The notes beneath the pieces are model-generated. The model was not told where the DNA came from. It was given only the letters and a program-made list of their open reading frames with translations, and did no database searches. From Naegleria lovaniensis (taxonomy: Eukaryota > Heterolobosea > Eutetramitea > Acrasida > Naegleriidae), in the NCBI RefSeq assembly GCF_003324165.1, contig NW_025407835.1, positions 654,340-718,339 of the forward strand: a stretch of 64,000 bases of DNA, written 5' to 3'. Position numbers and translations under genes: made by a program. Positions 20,701 through 33,220 of the stretch are shown one piece after another. The stretch's first letter is position 1. The number at the start of each line of letters is the position of its first letter.

Positions 20701-21659
20701 ATTTGTGGATTTAATAGCAGAGAATGGAGATAGCTTTGGTCCATTTATTGATGAATATCCATCAGTAAAATGGAAGCCTGAGCACATCAGTAAGTAATGT
20801 CAAGTGCTTTGAATTTGGGAAATTATTATTTTTTCAACATTTAAAATTAATAGTTACAGCATTGAAGAATCATCATTACTCTCTATGTTTCAAGTTAATC
20901 AGTACATATGACGAATTACTGACAACAATATCGTTGGAGGAAATTGTAGAAATTATTTGTGGATGTACTTATTCATCCAATGATATTGTAAACTTTGATA
21001 TGCAGGCTATGAAACTATTGGATAGTGTTAACATAACCGAAGAAGAAAGGTTAAATTTATTTTCCAAGCAAAGAATCATTTACATCAATGACACATATGA
21101 AGAGTTGGACAAAAGTACTGATTATTGGCACCGAACGCTTGTAGAAACTCTAAAAACTAATAAGCTAATTTTCGAAGGTCCATCTAGAGTTCAAAAGACA
21201 ATGTCATTAATGGAGATTTGTTACTTGTTTGGATTGTACTTTGTGGCTGCTTATTTTATCACAAATTCTTCTAACACCAAACAGCGAGGAAAAAAACTGT
21301 TCACCAAAACCGACATCAAACAAGAAACAGTATTAGAATGGCTATCAAGGAAGAATACGGTCACCTATCCAGGTTTCACTTTAGCTCATTTAGTGTGTAC
21401 TTTTAAATGGCCCTCGAACTTGGCACAAACAAACCAAGCTGAAAAAAACAAGGTCTATTTGGCTCAAGATCTCATCCAATATTTGAAGGATGTGAAAAGA
21501 ATTGATATTCTCAACATCAAAGATGACGACGGAGAAACACCATTATTTATGGCTTATCGAAATCGTTTTATGGAAACGGAATTTTCATCCGTCATTGACA
21601 CTGAAATTGTTAATAATGATGGAGAAAAAGCGGAAGAGGTTGTACAAAACGAAGAATAA
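17756..21659 (+). CDS. Large F-box/ankyrin-like protein
   Basis: Five exons: 17756..18021, 18086..18117 (32 nt), 18175..19500, 19578..20789 and 20854..21659, about 1213 aa. The N-terminus is Lys/Arg-rich (likely nuclear localisation) followed by an acidic stretch. An F-box follows just after the microexon (LPRPVFHEILNYI, YYLTLRGVCQQWLDEL). Ankyrin-like units are visible in exon 4 (DGMTPIHTLL, NLLHYWADVG, KTPLHYYVHN) and near the end (TLAHLVCTF, DGETPLFMAY). The microexon is needed: joining exon 1 directly to 18175 gives a stop. By family logic the ankyrin part would select substrates for an SCF ligase; this is inferred. Splice choices are mine. Confidence 0.78.
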
Positions 21660-21668
21660 ACCTGCGTA

Positions 21669-22007
21669 ATGAACGAAGATGATCTTGACGTCAGTAAAGG
21701 GCCGCAATGTTTCTCAGGACGACAACCATATGATACTCTTCTAAAAGCAATTCGTTCAACTAATAATTATCATGACAATGTTGTTGTGGTCTGTCCTCAT
21801 GCTCAATCCATCCGTCACTCATCATCCTTCTTTCGTTACTTTGGATTCTCCTTTCAAGATACAAATTCAATAGGTTCTTTCCTTTTGCTCAATTCCAACT
21901 TTTCCGAAAGGCATTGCTTGGTTAGTATTTTGGAAACAAAAAGACACCAATCTTTCCAAATTGCGATCAATGAAAAGGAGTTCAACAAGGATGACAACCA
22001 GATGTAG
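21669..22007 (+). CDS. Possible small hypothetical protein
   Basis: An ATG-initiated 112-codon frame that begins nine bases after the stop of the F-box/ankyrin gene. The composition is protein-like (mixed polar and hydrophobic, no low complexity) but I recognise no motif, signal peptide or membrane segment. It could be a small gene, a 3' UTR frame, or an alternative last exon. Confidence 0.3.
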   Translation: MNEDDLDVSKGPQCFSGRQPYDTLLKAIRSTNNYHDNVVVVCPHAQSIRHSSSFFRYFGFSFQDTNSIGSFLLLNSNFSERHCLVSILETKRHQSFQIAINEKEFNKDDNQM

Positions 22008-23161
22008 AGCTCATTCCAAAATTTCCAATAAGGATCCATTCCAAAATGATCAAAAGCTGATGAATGAACTTGGTTTTGTGTAAGTTGTTTGTGATGGGCG
22101 ATTATGTTGTATGCATTTGTCGTTATCCATTCTGCACCAACATTGTTCTTTCAATGACAAAGAGTTCAGAGTCTATTCATTTCAAACAACATCCAACATG
22201 ATTTTATTGGAAAGACAAACGTCTTTGACCTCAATAACAATTCCACATGTTTGTTGGTGTTGATACGCCATCTGGCAGGAGGGACATGTAGCAATCTCTC
22301 ATTGGAGTGTTACATGCAAGCTCAGTACCAGCGTACTGTTGAACAAGATGAAAGCTCGCTCTCAACTCTCAGAATACACGATGCATGTATTACTATAGAG
22401 GTGACAGCTGTCTTGAAAACTTAAAGAATGGACCACCAAATGTATCCATCTTCCAAAGCAATTTCATACTTGAATTCTTCTCTCACTTGTCTTTCCTTTC
22501 GAAAAGCTTTGGAATGTTGGTCCTCCACAAACATGAATGTTTTAAAGTTACTAATACTACTAATTTCATGTGGTTGAGGAGGAGCTTGTGGTGGAGTCTT
22601 TTGAGGAGGATGATACATGGAATGAGCATGCGATATAAAAGGTTGAGAAATCATATACTGTGTGGGTGTGTGGTGCACTCGGCAAGTGTTTGATTGTTTT
22701 TGATTGTTTTTTAAATTCAGCTCAACGACGACGACGACGTGAAACGACAATATTTTGCAATCTTGTCTTGACGATGAATGATCTTTTTGAAAACATCTTT
22801 ATAAAGAGCAGTGCTCGAATATATATCTCTTAAAAAAACAGTGCGGTGCGGGTGAATTGAGGCCTTCTAATTGGAAATGAAGAAATTCCCTGCGCAAAGA
22901 GCTCGTTCCGCACGAGGTGTTGCATGTTTCAATGGAATGAACCAAAACGAGTGTGAATGAAAACACAACAAAAAAGATGTTGTGCTCAGCTCCGCTCTTT
23001 AAAAGGAAATCTGAAAAGAGTGGGTTACTATTTTCAACTTTCGATTTCAAACACAAGGAGTAATGATTACGATGATGGTTATTTACAAAATCGATGATCA
23101 TGTATTTGTTTTTTGTGTAGTGACACAGTATTACAATGTAAGACTAGTATTTGAATCATGG
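22008..23161. other. Intergenic about 22.0-23.2 kb, no gene supported
   Basis: Over 1.1 kb without a convincing gene. A minus-strand frame at 22421-22750 has a Pro/Gln-rich patch (PPQKTPPQAPPQPH) and could be coding from an internal ATG, but has no family match. The region contains a CGACGACGACGACG microrepeat near 22725. Confidence 0.45.
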
Positions 23162-24799
23162 TTACAAGTAAATGAAGGAAGAGGCACAGGGATCTCCAAA
23201 AGGACATCGTTGTTTTCTTTCCTCATTATGACTTGCTTGTTTGGATGTTGAAGATGATTTTGCAGCTCCCACGTTCATGTCTTCATCTTCATAGAGTGGA
23301 TGAAATTGTTCCATATTTGGATAGGTGAGAGCTTTGACCCAAAAAGCTCTGTCAAAAGATTTCAATAATTGATATTCACATGGATAATGATTTTGAAATT
23401 CATAATCTTGTTGCATTAAATACCAAACAAAACGATCCAAATCTTTGTGAGTTTGAAAAACGAGAGCACCTGCAGGAAGTTCATCTTCTGCTCCTGATCC
23501 TTCTCCTCCTTGTGTTTGATCGGATTTGGTTTCTTGAGAGGAGTTGTCAAGAGCTCGTCGCAACGATGGATACAAGTCCACTAATTTGAATTTTTCAATA
23601 AATTCTCGAGTCATTTCAAATTGAAGTTTGCTATTTCCTGTTTTCTTTAAACGAGTGATAAAGTTTTTGAGAGCTCCTTCAAAATTCAATTTCACTCCTA
23701 AAGCTGCCAAGCAATCATCTACAAAATCTTGACAGTTACCATGCTTGGTTGGATCTCCTCCTGTTTGTTTGTAGATCATGTTGACATTCCATTTGCAAAT
23801 GACTTTGGCAAGAGTATCAATTACTTCTTCAAGTCTATCCACTGTTGAAATGTAATCAATATCTGCGGTTAATACGGCAGCTTGTGACATGATTTTACGA
23901 GGTACGACAATTCCAGAGTCGTTGAACTGTGTGTGAGCAATTTTGGAAAAAAATTATAAAAATGACAGTTGATTGTGTGTGAGATGAAATTGTCATCCAA
24001 ATGAAATAACATACCTCCAATTTCCATGGTCCAACAATGAGAGCTATCAAAGTATGTGGCAATTTATCCAGTAAATTATGAAAACAAATACATTTCACAT
24101 TCACGAATGATTTTTTGATGCGTTCCAATCCAATCCAGTAATCATCCATTCACACACACAAATCAGTCACAAAATGATCATTTCACACAAAAATTAACAC
24201 CTACCTGTATGAAACATTCCCATCTCTGGCAATACATTAAACGAATTCAACACAGGTGACAATAATTGTCGAATGGTTCGATCCGTACTATTTCTCGCCG
24301 TCTCTGTCACTAACAATTTAATTCGAATCTTGTCTTTCAATTGTATGGGTGGTTGTTTTGAAATTTCCATATTTATCAAATCTCCTTCTCCTTGACTATT
24401 GCTCATGGTCGAATTAAAATTACCAATAATTTTCATATCGTTAGCGGATTGAGTCGATTGTAACAATTGCGAACCTCTTCGAATCAAATCCGAAGAATTT
24501 GAATTTAATGTCGAAGATGCATCTTCATTGACTTTGTTCGAAATGTCAGAAATCAATTTGGTGGTTTGAACCCAATCCGTATGTAAATAGGATTCTTTCA
24601 ATTCTTCGGGATCACTCAATTGTTGAGCGAACATTCGCATTTGTTGAATATTATTTCCAAGTTTTTGTTTAATAATTGGATTGGCAAGAACCTTGTCCAA
24701 AACAATGTCTTCGGGTTTTTTTGTATTCGAAGAGGAAGATCGATTGGTTTTGGGTTTTGTAAAATCTTCGTTGGTTGTTTTTGAAATTTGTGATCCCAT
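23162..24799 (-). CDS. Putative LRAT/PPPDE-like (papain-fold) protein with N-myristoylation signal
   Basis: Minus-strand exons 24205..24799, 24015..24043 (29 nt) and 23162..23926, about 462 aa. The start MGSQISK fits an N-myristoylation motif. Residues 20-150 are Ser/Asn-rich with helices. After the first junction, the microexon encodes LIVGPWKLE, so the text reads FHTALIVGPWKLEFND; about 75 residues later comes GNCQDFVDDCL. A His in an H-T-x-x-x-V-G strand followed by N-C-x-x-F-V is the layout of LRAT and PPPDE cysteine peptidase-fold proteins, suggesting a hydrolase or acyltransferase at membranes. I infer this from two short motifs; the family is not certain. The tail is Ser-rich. Confidence 0.6.
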
Positions 24800-25199
24800 G
24801 ATGATGTATGGTTTTGGATTAATAATTGAAATTGGATTTATAATTGGATGATGATAAAATTGGTTGATGAAAAAGTTGATGTGGACTTGGTGCGGATGAT
24901 GATTTTGAAGTGTGTCAAGTATTTTTTTTGTTTGGTTCTGTAAATAAATTTTGACCAGTGACAGCTTGTTGATGTCTTCAAGAGAGATGAGAAGCTTTGA
25001 GAAAATGGTTTGGATTGTTGATATTAGTATTCATTGATGAGTGAAGGCCAAGTAATTCTAGTATACGGAAGATCATTGCAATTACAATTCCAAAAAAAAT
25101 AAGAATTTTCTGTACCAATAACAACACCGCAGCAAGGCTTCTTTATCATGTCCTCAAGCCTTTGATCATCAAATCACACCGAATAATATTCATCAAATC
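24800..25199. other. Divergent promoter region 24800-25199
   Basis: A 400-bp gap between the myristoylated protein (minus) and the helicase (plus). It is T/G-rich near the left gene with ATG-like repeats (GATGATGATG) and A-rich at the right. No RNA gene or ORF is supported. Confidence 0.5.
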
Positions 25200-28100
25200 A
25201 TGGCGGATTCTTCCATTAAAACATTTCAAGTATTGTACACGAAACAATTGCTCAAGAAACATCCTTCCTACTCGGATGGATTTTTGAAATTTAATCCCGA
25301 AACCAAAGCAATTACGTTGTTGGATGAGAAGAATAGTAAATTAGAGAATACTTTTCTTCATTATTGTGAGATTCCAACGATTGAGAGTGGAGTAGAGTTT
25401 CAAACAAAGACATTCAAAATTCAAGTAGAGGATGAGATTGGAGGAGGCAAAACCAATTCTAGTAGTGCCAATAATAATAACAACAGTAGCAATTCAACAA
25501 CAACATCATCCTCACAATCAAAGCCTTCTTCCTTCACCTCAGCAGCCTCTGTTTCAAAATCCAGCACTTCCGATGTAAAAACCACAACATCCAAACCAGC
25601 TACAACAACGAGAAGCGTAACTTCTACCCGTAAACCATTCAAGCCTCCCCTGAAGGAAAATTATGAGAGTTGGAATAAGAATTTTGGCAGTGGCTCAAAA
25701 TCATCCTCTGCTACCTTATCTGACGATGGTGGCAATGATTCCGGTGGTGCTCGGAACACAGTTGCTTTCAGTAGCAATAACAGAAATAATATTAACAGTA
25801 TTACACAAACAAAGTCAAATATCAAAGCCATCGGGAACGACCATGATGATTTGGATGATTTAGATTTTGGAGAATTTGATGTTCCTGTTCACTCGACAGG
25901 AGCTACAAGTCGATTTTTCAAAGGAGGAAATACTTCAAGTTCTGTACATAATAATTCAAAAAACTCATTCAACGTTTCCTCCCGTACTAACCCTTCAAAA
26001 TCTGTTGTACCTGCCCAAAATAGTGACAACAGCTTTGACGACGATGAAGTGGATGATTTTGATTTAAACGATTTGGAATTACATAACGACTCTTCTAACG
26101 TCACACATTCAACGAAAAACTTCTTACTGAACAAACAACAAAATATCAAACAAACGAGATCTAGGTATGAGCCACCACCGCTTGACCCTGAAGAAAAAGA
26201 GGAACTGTATGACGACACTATGCTTGATGTTGAAGAGGATGAGAACTTAAGTGTGCCTCAGACTTTGAAAAATTCCCGAACACCACAACCAACAAATATC
26301 ACAAAACAGAACATTCCCTCGACGAAACAAAATATGTTGAACAACAATACTACCAACTCAAAACCAACGTTAGATCTCGTAATAGATGACGAGGAGTTTG
26401 AGGAAGGGTTATTATCAAATTCATCCTCAAAGCACTTTCAAGAGCCAAAGAAAGTAGAAACTACTGCAAGTTCAGGTTTTCAGTCAGCATCTAAAGTGTT
26501 GCAGGCATCATCAGGAACGAAACCAAAGGTTGCTCCCAATCTGGATCTTAGCCTTGATAACTTGGACGTAGACTCTGACGAAGATTTAAAGTTAGAAAGT
26601 CCACCTTCAAAATCAAGCAATCAATCTGTTTTCAGACCTCCACAGCCAATTAAGCCCACGAATACGAGCCAAAACTCTTTCACTCCTCCTTCTACATTTT
26701 CTAAGCAACCACCAAAGGTAAAGAAAATTAATTTTGATGATGACGACGACGAAGAACCTAAAGAATCACACACCACTCCAAGACAATCCCAAAAATTTAC
26801 TCCTCCTCAACAATTTATAAGGCCATCTCCACCACAATCAACGCCTCCATCCAATGAGAAAAGTCTTACAAGCAAAAAATTCTTAGAAACAACCAAGTCA
26901 TCTCCCAACAAAAAGTTCAAGCAAACTCAGCTAAACATGGGACAAAAGCCAGCATCATCTCCAGCTTCATCACCCATTGCTACAAGCGATGACATACCCA
27001 TACTTTCACTCGTCCAGAACGTCAAGAGAACAAAACACGAAATTATTTTCCCAGATGTGGCCATGAATGATTTATTTGAGCAAAGAAACGCCTCACCTAA
27101 ACGTTTTGTGGAGGTTCCTGACAAATTCAGTAGCGTGGAACATTACAAGACAGTTTTTTTAGATGCGCTTTATGAAGAAATGAATTTGCAAATGCTCAAT
27201 CTTGCAATGAACTTCTATAAGACGTACAGAAAGATTACACAAACCTCCTCAACCTCTTTTACACCCAAAACCAATAATCCACTATGTCATTGCAAACTTC
27301 AGTCGAAGTTGGCGATTGTAAAAAAAGACGGCCCAAATAAGGGAAAGCCATTTTACACATGCGGAAAGCCAAACAAATCAGAACAATGTAAATTCTTTGC
27401 GTGGGCAAACAATGTTCATCCAAGTATGGTCACCAACACAAAAAATGGGTTTATTGAAAACAAGACCGGCGAGTATGATAGAATGGCATTCTTTCGAAGA
27501 AACACAATTTATTTTTATTTTGGTTGCGAAGTTTTAAAACAAACATTTGGCTCGGCTAGAAAAAAGAATGCTATCACACAATGGTACCTTCATATTGACT
27601 CTCACAAGGAAAAAAGTCAATTTTATGCCAAAGATGACATTTGGATTCTTTCTAAAAGCAAAGATTTTCAATACAAGACAGGTAATCTTGTCATTGCAAA
27701 AAGCGTTTTCCATGGACCTGACAAAGATGGGAAGATTGAGCTTTCAATTTTGAGTGGAATTCCCGAAAATTTGGAGAATGAAAGCATTTACGCTATTCGA
27801 GGTCCTAATTTCACCTCAGAGTTTGAAATGATCGAAAATTTAAATGATCTAGATCCTCTTAAGCTGCCTCTGTTAAGCGACATTCTAGGAACAACCGAAG
27901 AAGAGAATTTGAAGATAATGAGGAAGAGACTCAATACCAAATTTAAGCCTCCTGTGGCTTCCTCTTCAAATAGTGACACAAATGAAGAACCTAATATCAC
28001 AGACACCTCAAATGCAACAACCTTTGAAATTAACATGGATATGGAAGAAATTCAATCCATAGCCAAGTCCTTCATTTCTGAATACAAACTCAATGAAGAT

Positions 28101-30267
28101 CAAGCAAATCTTATTCAGAGGTGTGCTCAGTGGTTTTACAAAGGAGATACCTCATCTCCAATTTGTCTAGGTACGTTCTTTAATAACCGTAATTTCAAAC
28201 TTACGCGCGTCTATATTTTTAACAGTGCATGGAGTCTATGGGTCAGGAAAAACCACTGCCTTAATGGTACTGATCTTATTTATGTGTAGAGTGTTAGATG
28301 AGGCAGACGATCAATCTATTAGAATATTAGTAGCATCTGGAACCAATGTTGCTGTCGACAATATATTAGAGGGTCTTATTACTGAAAATTATAAGAATTT
28401 GGTACGAGTTGGAAGTCAAAAGAAAATTGCAAAAGCTGTCCTGCCGTATACGGTCATAACTGAAACTACCTCAGTTAAAGATCAAATTAAATCCTTGAAG
28501 GATATGCTAAATAATGAAGCCATGGATCCAGAGGAAGAAGCAGGTGTCAAACAAGCCATTAAGGAACTTCAAAGTGGCGCTCATGAAAATCGAAAGCAAT
28601 CTGTCAGAGATGCGAGAGTCGTCGGAGTCACATGTGCAGCAACTGGATTCGAAGTGTTAAAAGGTCAAAAATTTTCAATTTTAATTTTGGACGAAAGCTC
28701 CCAATGTCTTGAACCTAGTGCCTTATTACCTCTGGCAAGATTTGGGTGTTTGAAATTTGTTGCCGTTGGAGATCCATTGCAGCTTCCTCCAACCCTCACT
28801 GGAACCAGAACCGAAAATCCAGAACATTCACTAGAAAAAACCATTTTCATTAGATTATCAAATATTGGACATGAACCGCTTTTGCTTCGAACTCAATACC
28901 GTTGTCACCCTCAGATATCAAAAATTACAAACGAGTTATTCTATCAAAACAAATTGATTGATGGAATTACAGAATCAGATAGAGAGCCATTGATTCCTGG
29001 AATGCCTCCTGTGATGGTTCTGGATTGTGAAGAAGGTGTGGAAGTTTCTGAAAATACCTCTATCAAGAATGATCTTGAAGCGAAGGTAATTCTTCATTTC
29101 ATCAAGTTATTGCTTCAGAATGGAATAGCACCTCAAGATATTGGTGTCATTGCTCTCTACAAGCTCCAAGAAAGGTTCCTTTACTCATCTATACACGCTG
29201 AAGCAAAAGCAGTGAAAGTCAGCACTGTAGACGCATTTCAAGGAGGTGAGAGAAATATTATACTTGTGAGCACTTCGAGAACAAGTGAATATGGCCTTTC
29301 CTTTATTGAACAAAAACAACGTCTTAACGTTGCCTTGTCACGCGCAAGAAATCACTTGGTCATTGTTGGTAAAATGAGCACTCTCATGAAAGGTACTCTA
29401 TGGAGCAAGGTGATCAACACAGCAAAGACTGTGAAAGGAGCTATTTGGAAGAGTAATGTTGTTTTAGCAAACAATGATTTTGACTTCCTGAGCAAATTTA
29501 GAGATTTTTATCATCCAGCCTTTCATCCCAACTCGTCAAGACCAAGAATCATGTTGGACGACGATGACGATTCTTCTATTTTGGACGAAGAACTTTTGCC
29601 AAAGAATAAGCATCTTGAAAAGTTTTCAAAAATTACTCATCGAAGAACTTCAGAATCCTCCATCATTACGGATCATGACGAAGAAGAAGAGTACAAATTT
29701 GATGATGATGATATTGAGGTTTCTGTTGCAGTACCAGAAGATGAGGAATCAACAAACATTCCTACTAAAAAGCCTCAAGCTGTAGAGGATGAAGAACTTG
29801 AATATCATTTTAGTGACGACGAAGAAATTGATTTTAACCAAGCAGATGAAATTATGAATGAAATGGAACAAGAATTCAAAGCCAAGCGAAGTCTCACTGA
29901 CATGAAAGAGAGTGACAAAAATATTGATGAAACAGCAGAAGAAAATGACACAAAGAAAACGAAAAGGGACAACGACAACGAGGGAAATGAGATCAAGAAT
30001 TTCACTCCTCTCCCAAATGATTCAGAAACGGACGAGCTTGCAAACCAAGATGAAAAAATGTCAGACATCTCCACTTTTAATGAGCCACTTCAAACCTTGG
30101 ATGTAAGCAACACACCGCTACTGGTTCAATTTAACAACAATCAGAGAACATTACTGCAAGAAATTCCATCCATCACGCCACAAGAAAGTACCGCATCAAG
30201 TAAGGAAGCACCTCAAGCCTCAAATGACTTGGATGATGATTTGGCTTTCCTTGAAGAGCTCGAATAA
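25200..30267 (+). CDS. ZGRF1: ZGRF1-like SF1 DNA helicase with GRF zinc finger
   Basis: Exons 25200..28170 and 28226..30267, about 1670 aa. Residues 5-85 match the N-terminal DUF2439-type domain of ZGRF1 (YTKQLLKKHPSYSDGFL). A long Ser/Asn/acidic disordered region follows. A GRF zinc finger lies near 696-735 (CHCKL, FYTCGKP, CKFFAW). The Upf1-like SF1B helicase has Walker A GVYGSGKT (about 994-1000), DESSQ, GDPLQLPP, QYRCHPQI, DAFQGGE and NVALSRARNHL. The C-terminal 260 residues are acidic and disordered. ZGRF1 is a 5'-3' helicase that helps resolve interstrand crosslinks and D-loops with RAD51; the window also encodes a RAD51-like protein, but no link is shown. Confidence 0.9.
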
Positions 30268-30364
30268 AAATGATCTTCTTAAAACATGAATGTGGTGTCA
30301 TTATTTATTAAGAAGCAATGACGCATGGTGGAAATCTCTTCAAAATTATTGAAAAATTGGGATA

Positions 30365-31887
30365 TTAAATTTCATTCTCTGCATTAACAACATCATCAAC
30401 AATCTCTTCAAGTTTTGCTTTTAGAGAAGCCTTGTCCAAGGCCGTCAAGTAAATCACTCCTCGTAATTTATCATGACTGTCTTTAAGCTTGTACAACCCT
30501 TCAACATATTGTTTGGCTGCCTCTTCGTCGTATTGATCGCCTGTATAATCTTTGAATGTGTCCTTTAATCTGACACCTCTCTTGATTTTATCTGTGAACA
30601 AGTCAATCTTATTCAAAATTAAATAAACAAGAGAGCTCTCAAAATAGGTCGAGTTGATGTAACTTTCAAATAAATCCAGTGACTCTTTCATTCTATTGGT
30701 CACTTCATCTTCGTAACATTTTTGGTCAAACTCTGACAAGCTGCAAATGTACAAAATGGCATCGACGTTCTCGAATTGGTGAATCCACTTTTTTCGTTCC
30801 GTTCGTTGACCTCCTACATCAATCATTGTAAAAGGTTTTCCATTAGACATGAATGTTTGTTCCACTATTGTTGTGTGAAAAATTTTGGAGTGAAAAACGA
30901 TTAGTTCAAGTAAAGAAATTAATAAAAAGAAAAACGTACCCAGTCCTGTCGTTTTGATTCTTGTTCTCAAAAGATCTTCATCGGAGGGTACCCAACCAGG
31001 TTTTCCTATTTCATCTAGTTTTTCAAAGTAATAGTTTACACTATCCTCAATTAAATATTCAGATCGATGGTCTGTGAAAACCTTCTTGATACTAGGTGTG
31101 ATTCAATATAGTTTGTTAAATACAAGTCCATGTTCAAAGATAATGTCACTTGTCAAAATACCCAATAACATACCCTTCGTCATTCCACAAAGCTTTAAAA
31201 TCGTTTGCCATATTTTGATTCCATAATTTGGCTCCTTGCAGTGGAGCTCGTTGATTCTTTGTCATCTCCGCATAATAATCTCGCTTCTCGACATTTTCTT
31301 CTCGCACTGAAATTTGTAACGTTTTTGTGGCGTGACATAGTTGAATCATGTTTCTGATAATATTCTCTAATATATATGGAATGGCTGTCTTTAATTCTTC
31401 GTCTGTGAAGCCATTTGTATATATTCTCTTCAGTTGTTTAAATATCGTACCTATAAATGTCAAATGTCATCAAGATATTCCACATGTGTTACAAGAGAGA
31501 TGATCGAACAGATTTCGATCATCATGACACGATGTTGTTGATCATCACACATGATCATTCATACAAAATACATAACATGAACACATTTTCGAAAACGAAA
31601 AACACATTTCAAACCAATAAAAGACGTCATGAATCAACAATCACCACTTCCAACAACAATTATTACTTACTCTTTCCCGAATCTCCTGCTCCCACTAACA
31701 ACAATCTTCTTCCTTTCTGATGTGCATTCGATCCTGATTTACTTCGAGGTGAAGTTGGAGTTTTTGAACGATTTCCTCCCGAGGAACTATTGTTTGGATT
31801 TCTTCCATTGTTGTTATTGTTCTTATTGTTTGAGGATGATGATGAACCTCCATCCGATGAGTCTTTACCTCCGCATATATTACCCAT
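30365..31887 (-). CDS. Heterotrimeric G-protein alpha subunit
   Basis: Four minus-strand exons: 31671..31887, 31174..31450, 30940..31091 and 30365..30864, about 381 aa. MGNICGG provides Gly-2 for myristoylation and Cys-5 for palmitoylation. Residues 8-60 are a Ser/Asn/Gly-rich stretch in place of the usual alpha-N helix that binds G-beta. Next come P-loop GAGDSGKST (split by intron 1), switch I RTRIKTTG (the Arg is the usual ADP-ribosylation site), switch II DVGGQRTERKKW, NKIDLF, and TALD where TCAT is usual. The protein ends VVNAENEI without the usual hydrophobic receptor-contacting tail. Plasma-membrane signalling is the family role; coupling specificity cannot be read. Confidence 0.93.
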
Positions 31888-32566
31888 GATGATGATATTG
31901 TTGTTATTGATATTTTGTTGTTATTATTTAAATAATGATTGGATGGTATTGATTTTTAAAGATTTTCAATCATAGAAGAATGGAAGAAGGATGATGATCC
32001 GAGAGTGGAATGGGTACAACTCTCTCTTGGAGTTCAAAAAGCCTTTGTTTTGAAATTTCCTGATATGAAATTCCGTAGAATGAGAGAGTGTGAGGCTTGT
32101 TCTTGTTTTTTGTAAAAGTGTCTGGCTATTCTCTCACCAATAATTACAATTGAACACACTATGAAATCAGAACAAGAGAACTCTGGAATGTCAAAACTTG
32201 TGTAGAGATGGAATTAAAACAAGTGACACACGAAATGAGAATTATGTTGATGATGATGGTATAGAAGGAAAAACCTATGGGATGATGAAGGGTTTGAGAC
32301 TCGTAATACGAGGACACTTGTGCGTGCGGGAAGATTCAGTGATATTTTTTAATCTTTCTGCAAACGACTGTTTTGGAAGAATTTAGAATAAATGTGGCAA
32401 GTGACAGGTGGAGTGGGTGTTAAACTTTCAAAATGTAATGTCCTATTGGGATGTGTTAGGATGAACCACTGAGACATGAATTGATATTCCCTATGATCTA
32501 GTTCATAATTTGTACAATGTTTTTAATCTCATTTACAATAATGACATGACATCGATCATAAGAAAA
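31888..32566. other. Intergenic 31888-32566, no gene seen
   Basis: The 5' flank of the G-alpha gene and the 3' flank of the 120-aa paralogue. A 62-codon non-homologous frame at 32198-32386 lacks any motif. It is AT-rich with no structured RNA evident. Confidence 0.55.
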
Positions 32567-33010
32567 CTATTTCACATCCAAGACGCCAGTGTTGCATCCC
32601 TTATCACCAACTGAACATCCAACACCTGCTTTTTCGAGTTGAAACTCCAAACGAACTTGAGAACCTTTCACGAGAGGGAATGTCCCCTTGTAAGTAATGA
32701 CTCGACCATCATCAACCATAACTTTAACATTGAGCTGATTGTTGATGTAGGTTCCAGCTTTGAATTTGTTTGAATCCATCCAAGAAGGAAATATATTGCG
32801 TATAAAATTGTTTGTATAACGGAATTAAGGAACAAAACCATATGTCTTCTTTGCACTTGCTCCTTCATTCTTGTTGGATCCCGTTACGACTCCCTGATCA
32901 TCCACTTCAATTTTCATTTCCCATCCCTTAACAGTCGTGTTTGCTGGAACTCCTCGAAAGACAGTATAGGTGGAAGTACCTTCATCTCCTCCAATTTTGA
33001 TTTTGACCAT
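32567..33010 (-). CDS. Small beta-rich hypothetical protein, tandem paralogue A
   Basis: Two exons, 32839..33010 (172 nt) and 32567..32757 (191 nt), 120 aa. The start is MVKIKIGGDEG at 33010; an upstream in-frame ATG at 33094 adds residues absent from the paralogue. Alternating hydrophobic residues and Gly turns (KGWEMKIEVDDQGVVTGS, GTYINNQLNVKVMVDDGR) suggest an all-beta fold with two related halves each containing VDDxGxV/VDDGRV. It has no signal peptide or membrane segment. I do not recognise a family. It is most similar to its neighbour at 33221-33803, which has the same exon lengths. Confidence 0.75.
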
Positions 33011-33220
33011 TCGAGTTGTGTTATTAATGTTTTTGTTTTTTTTTTGTTTTGGTGAATCTACAAGTACTTCAGGCTCACCTAAAACGATCCTCAAAGCAAG
33101 TGCTAAGGTCGGAATTGTGAATTTTCATGAGCTTTTCAACTGAATATTAAGGGCAGCAGTGAACTTGCTTATTCAAGATTTATCATCTCTATCAAATTTA
33201 TTGAACTCTCTCTACAATGA

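Noticed and set aside
22421-22750. Pro/Gln-rich minus-strand frame
   Set aside because: Starts at a non-ATG codon; the protein-like patch is short and simple in composition. Kept only as a remark.
32198-32386. 62-codon plus-strand frame in the G-alpha 5' flank
   Set aside because: No similarity or coding signature.
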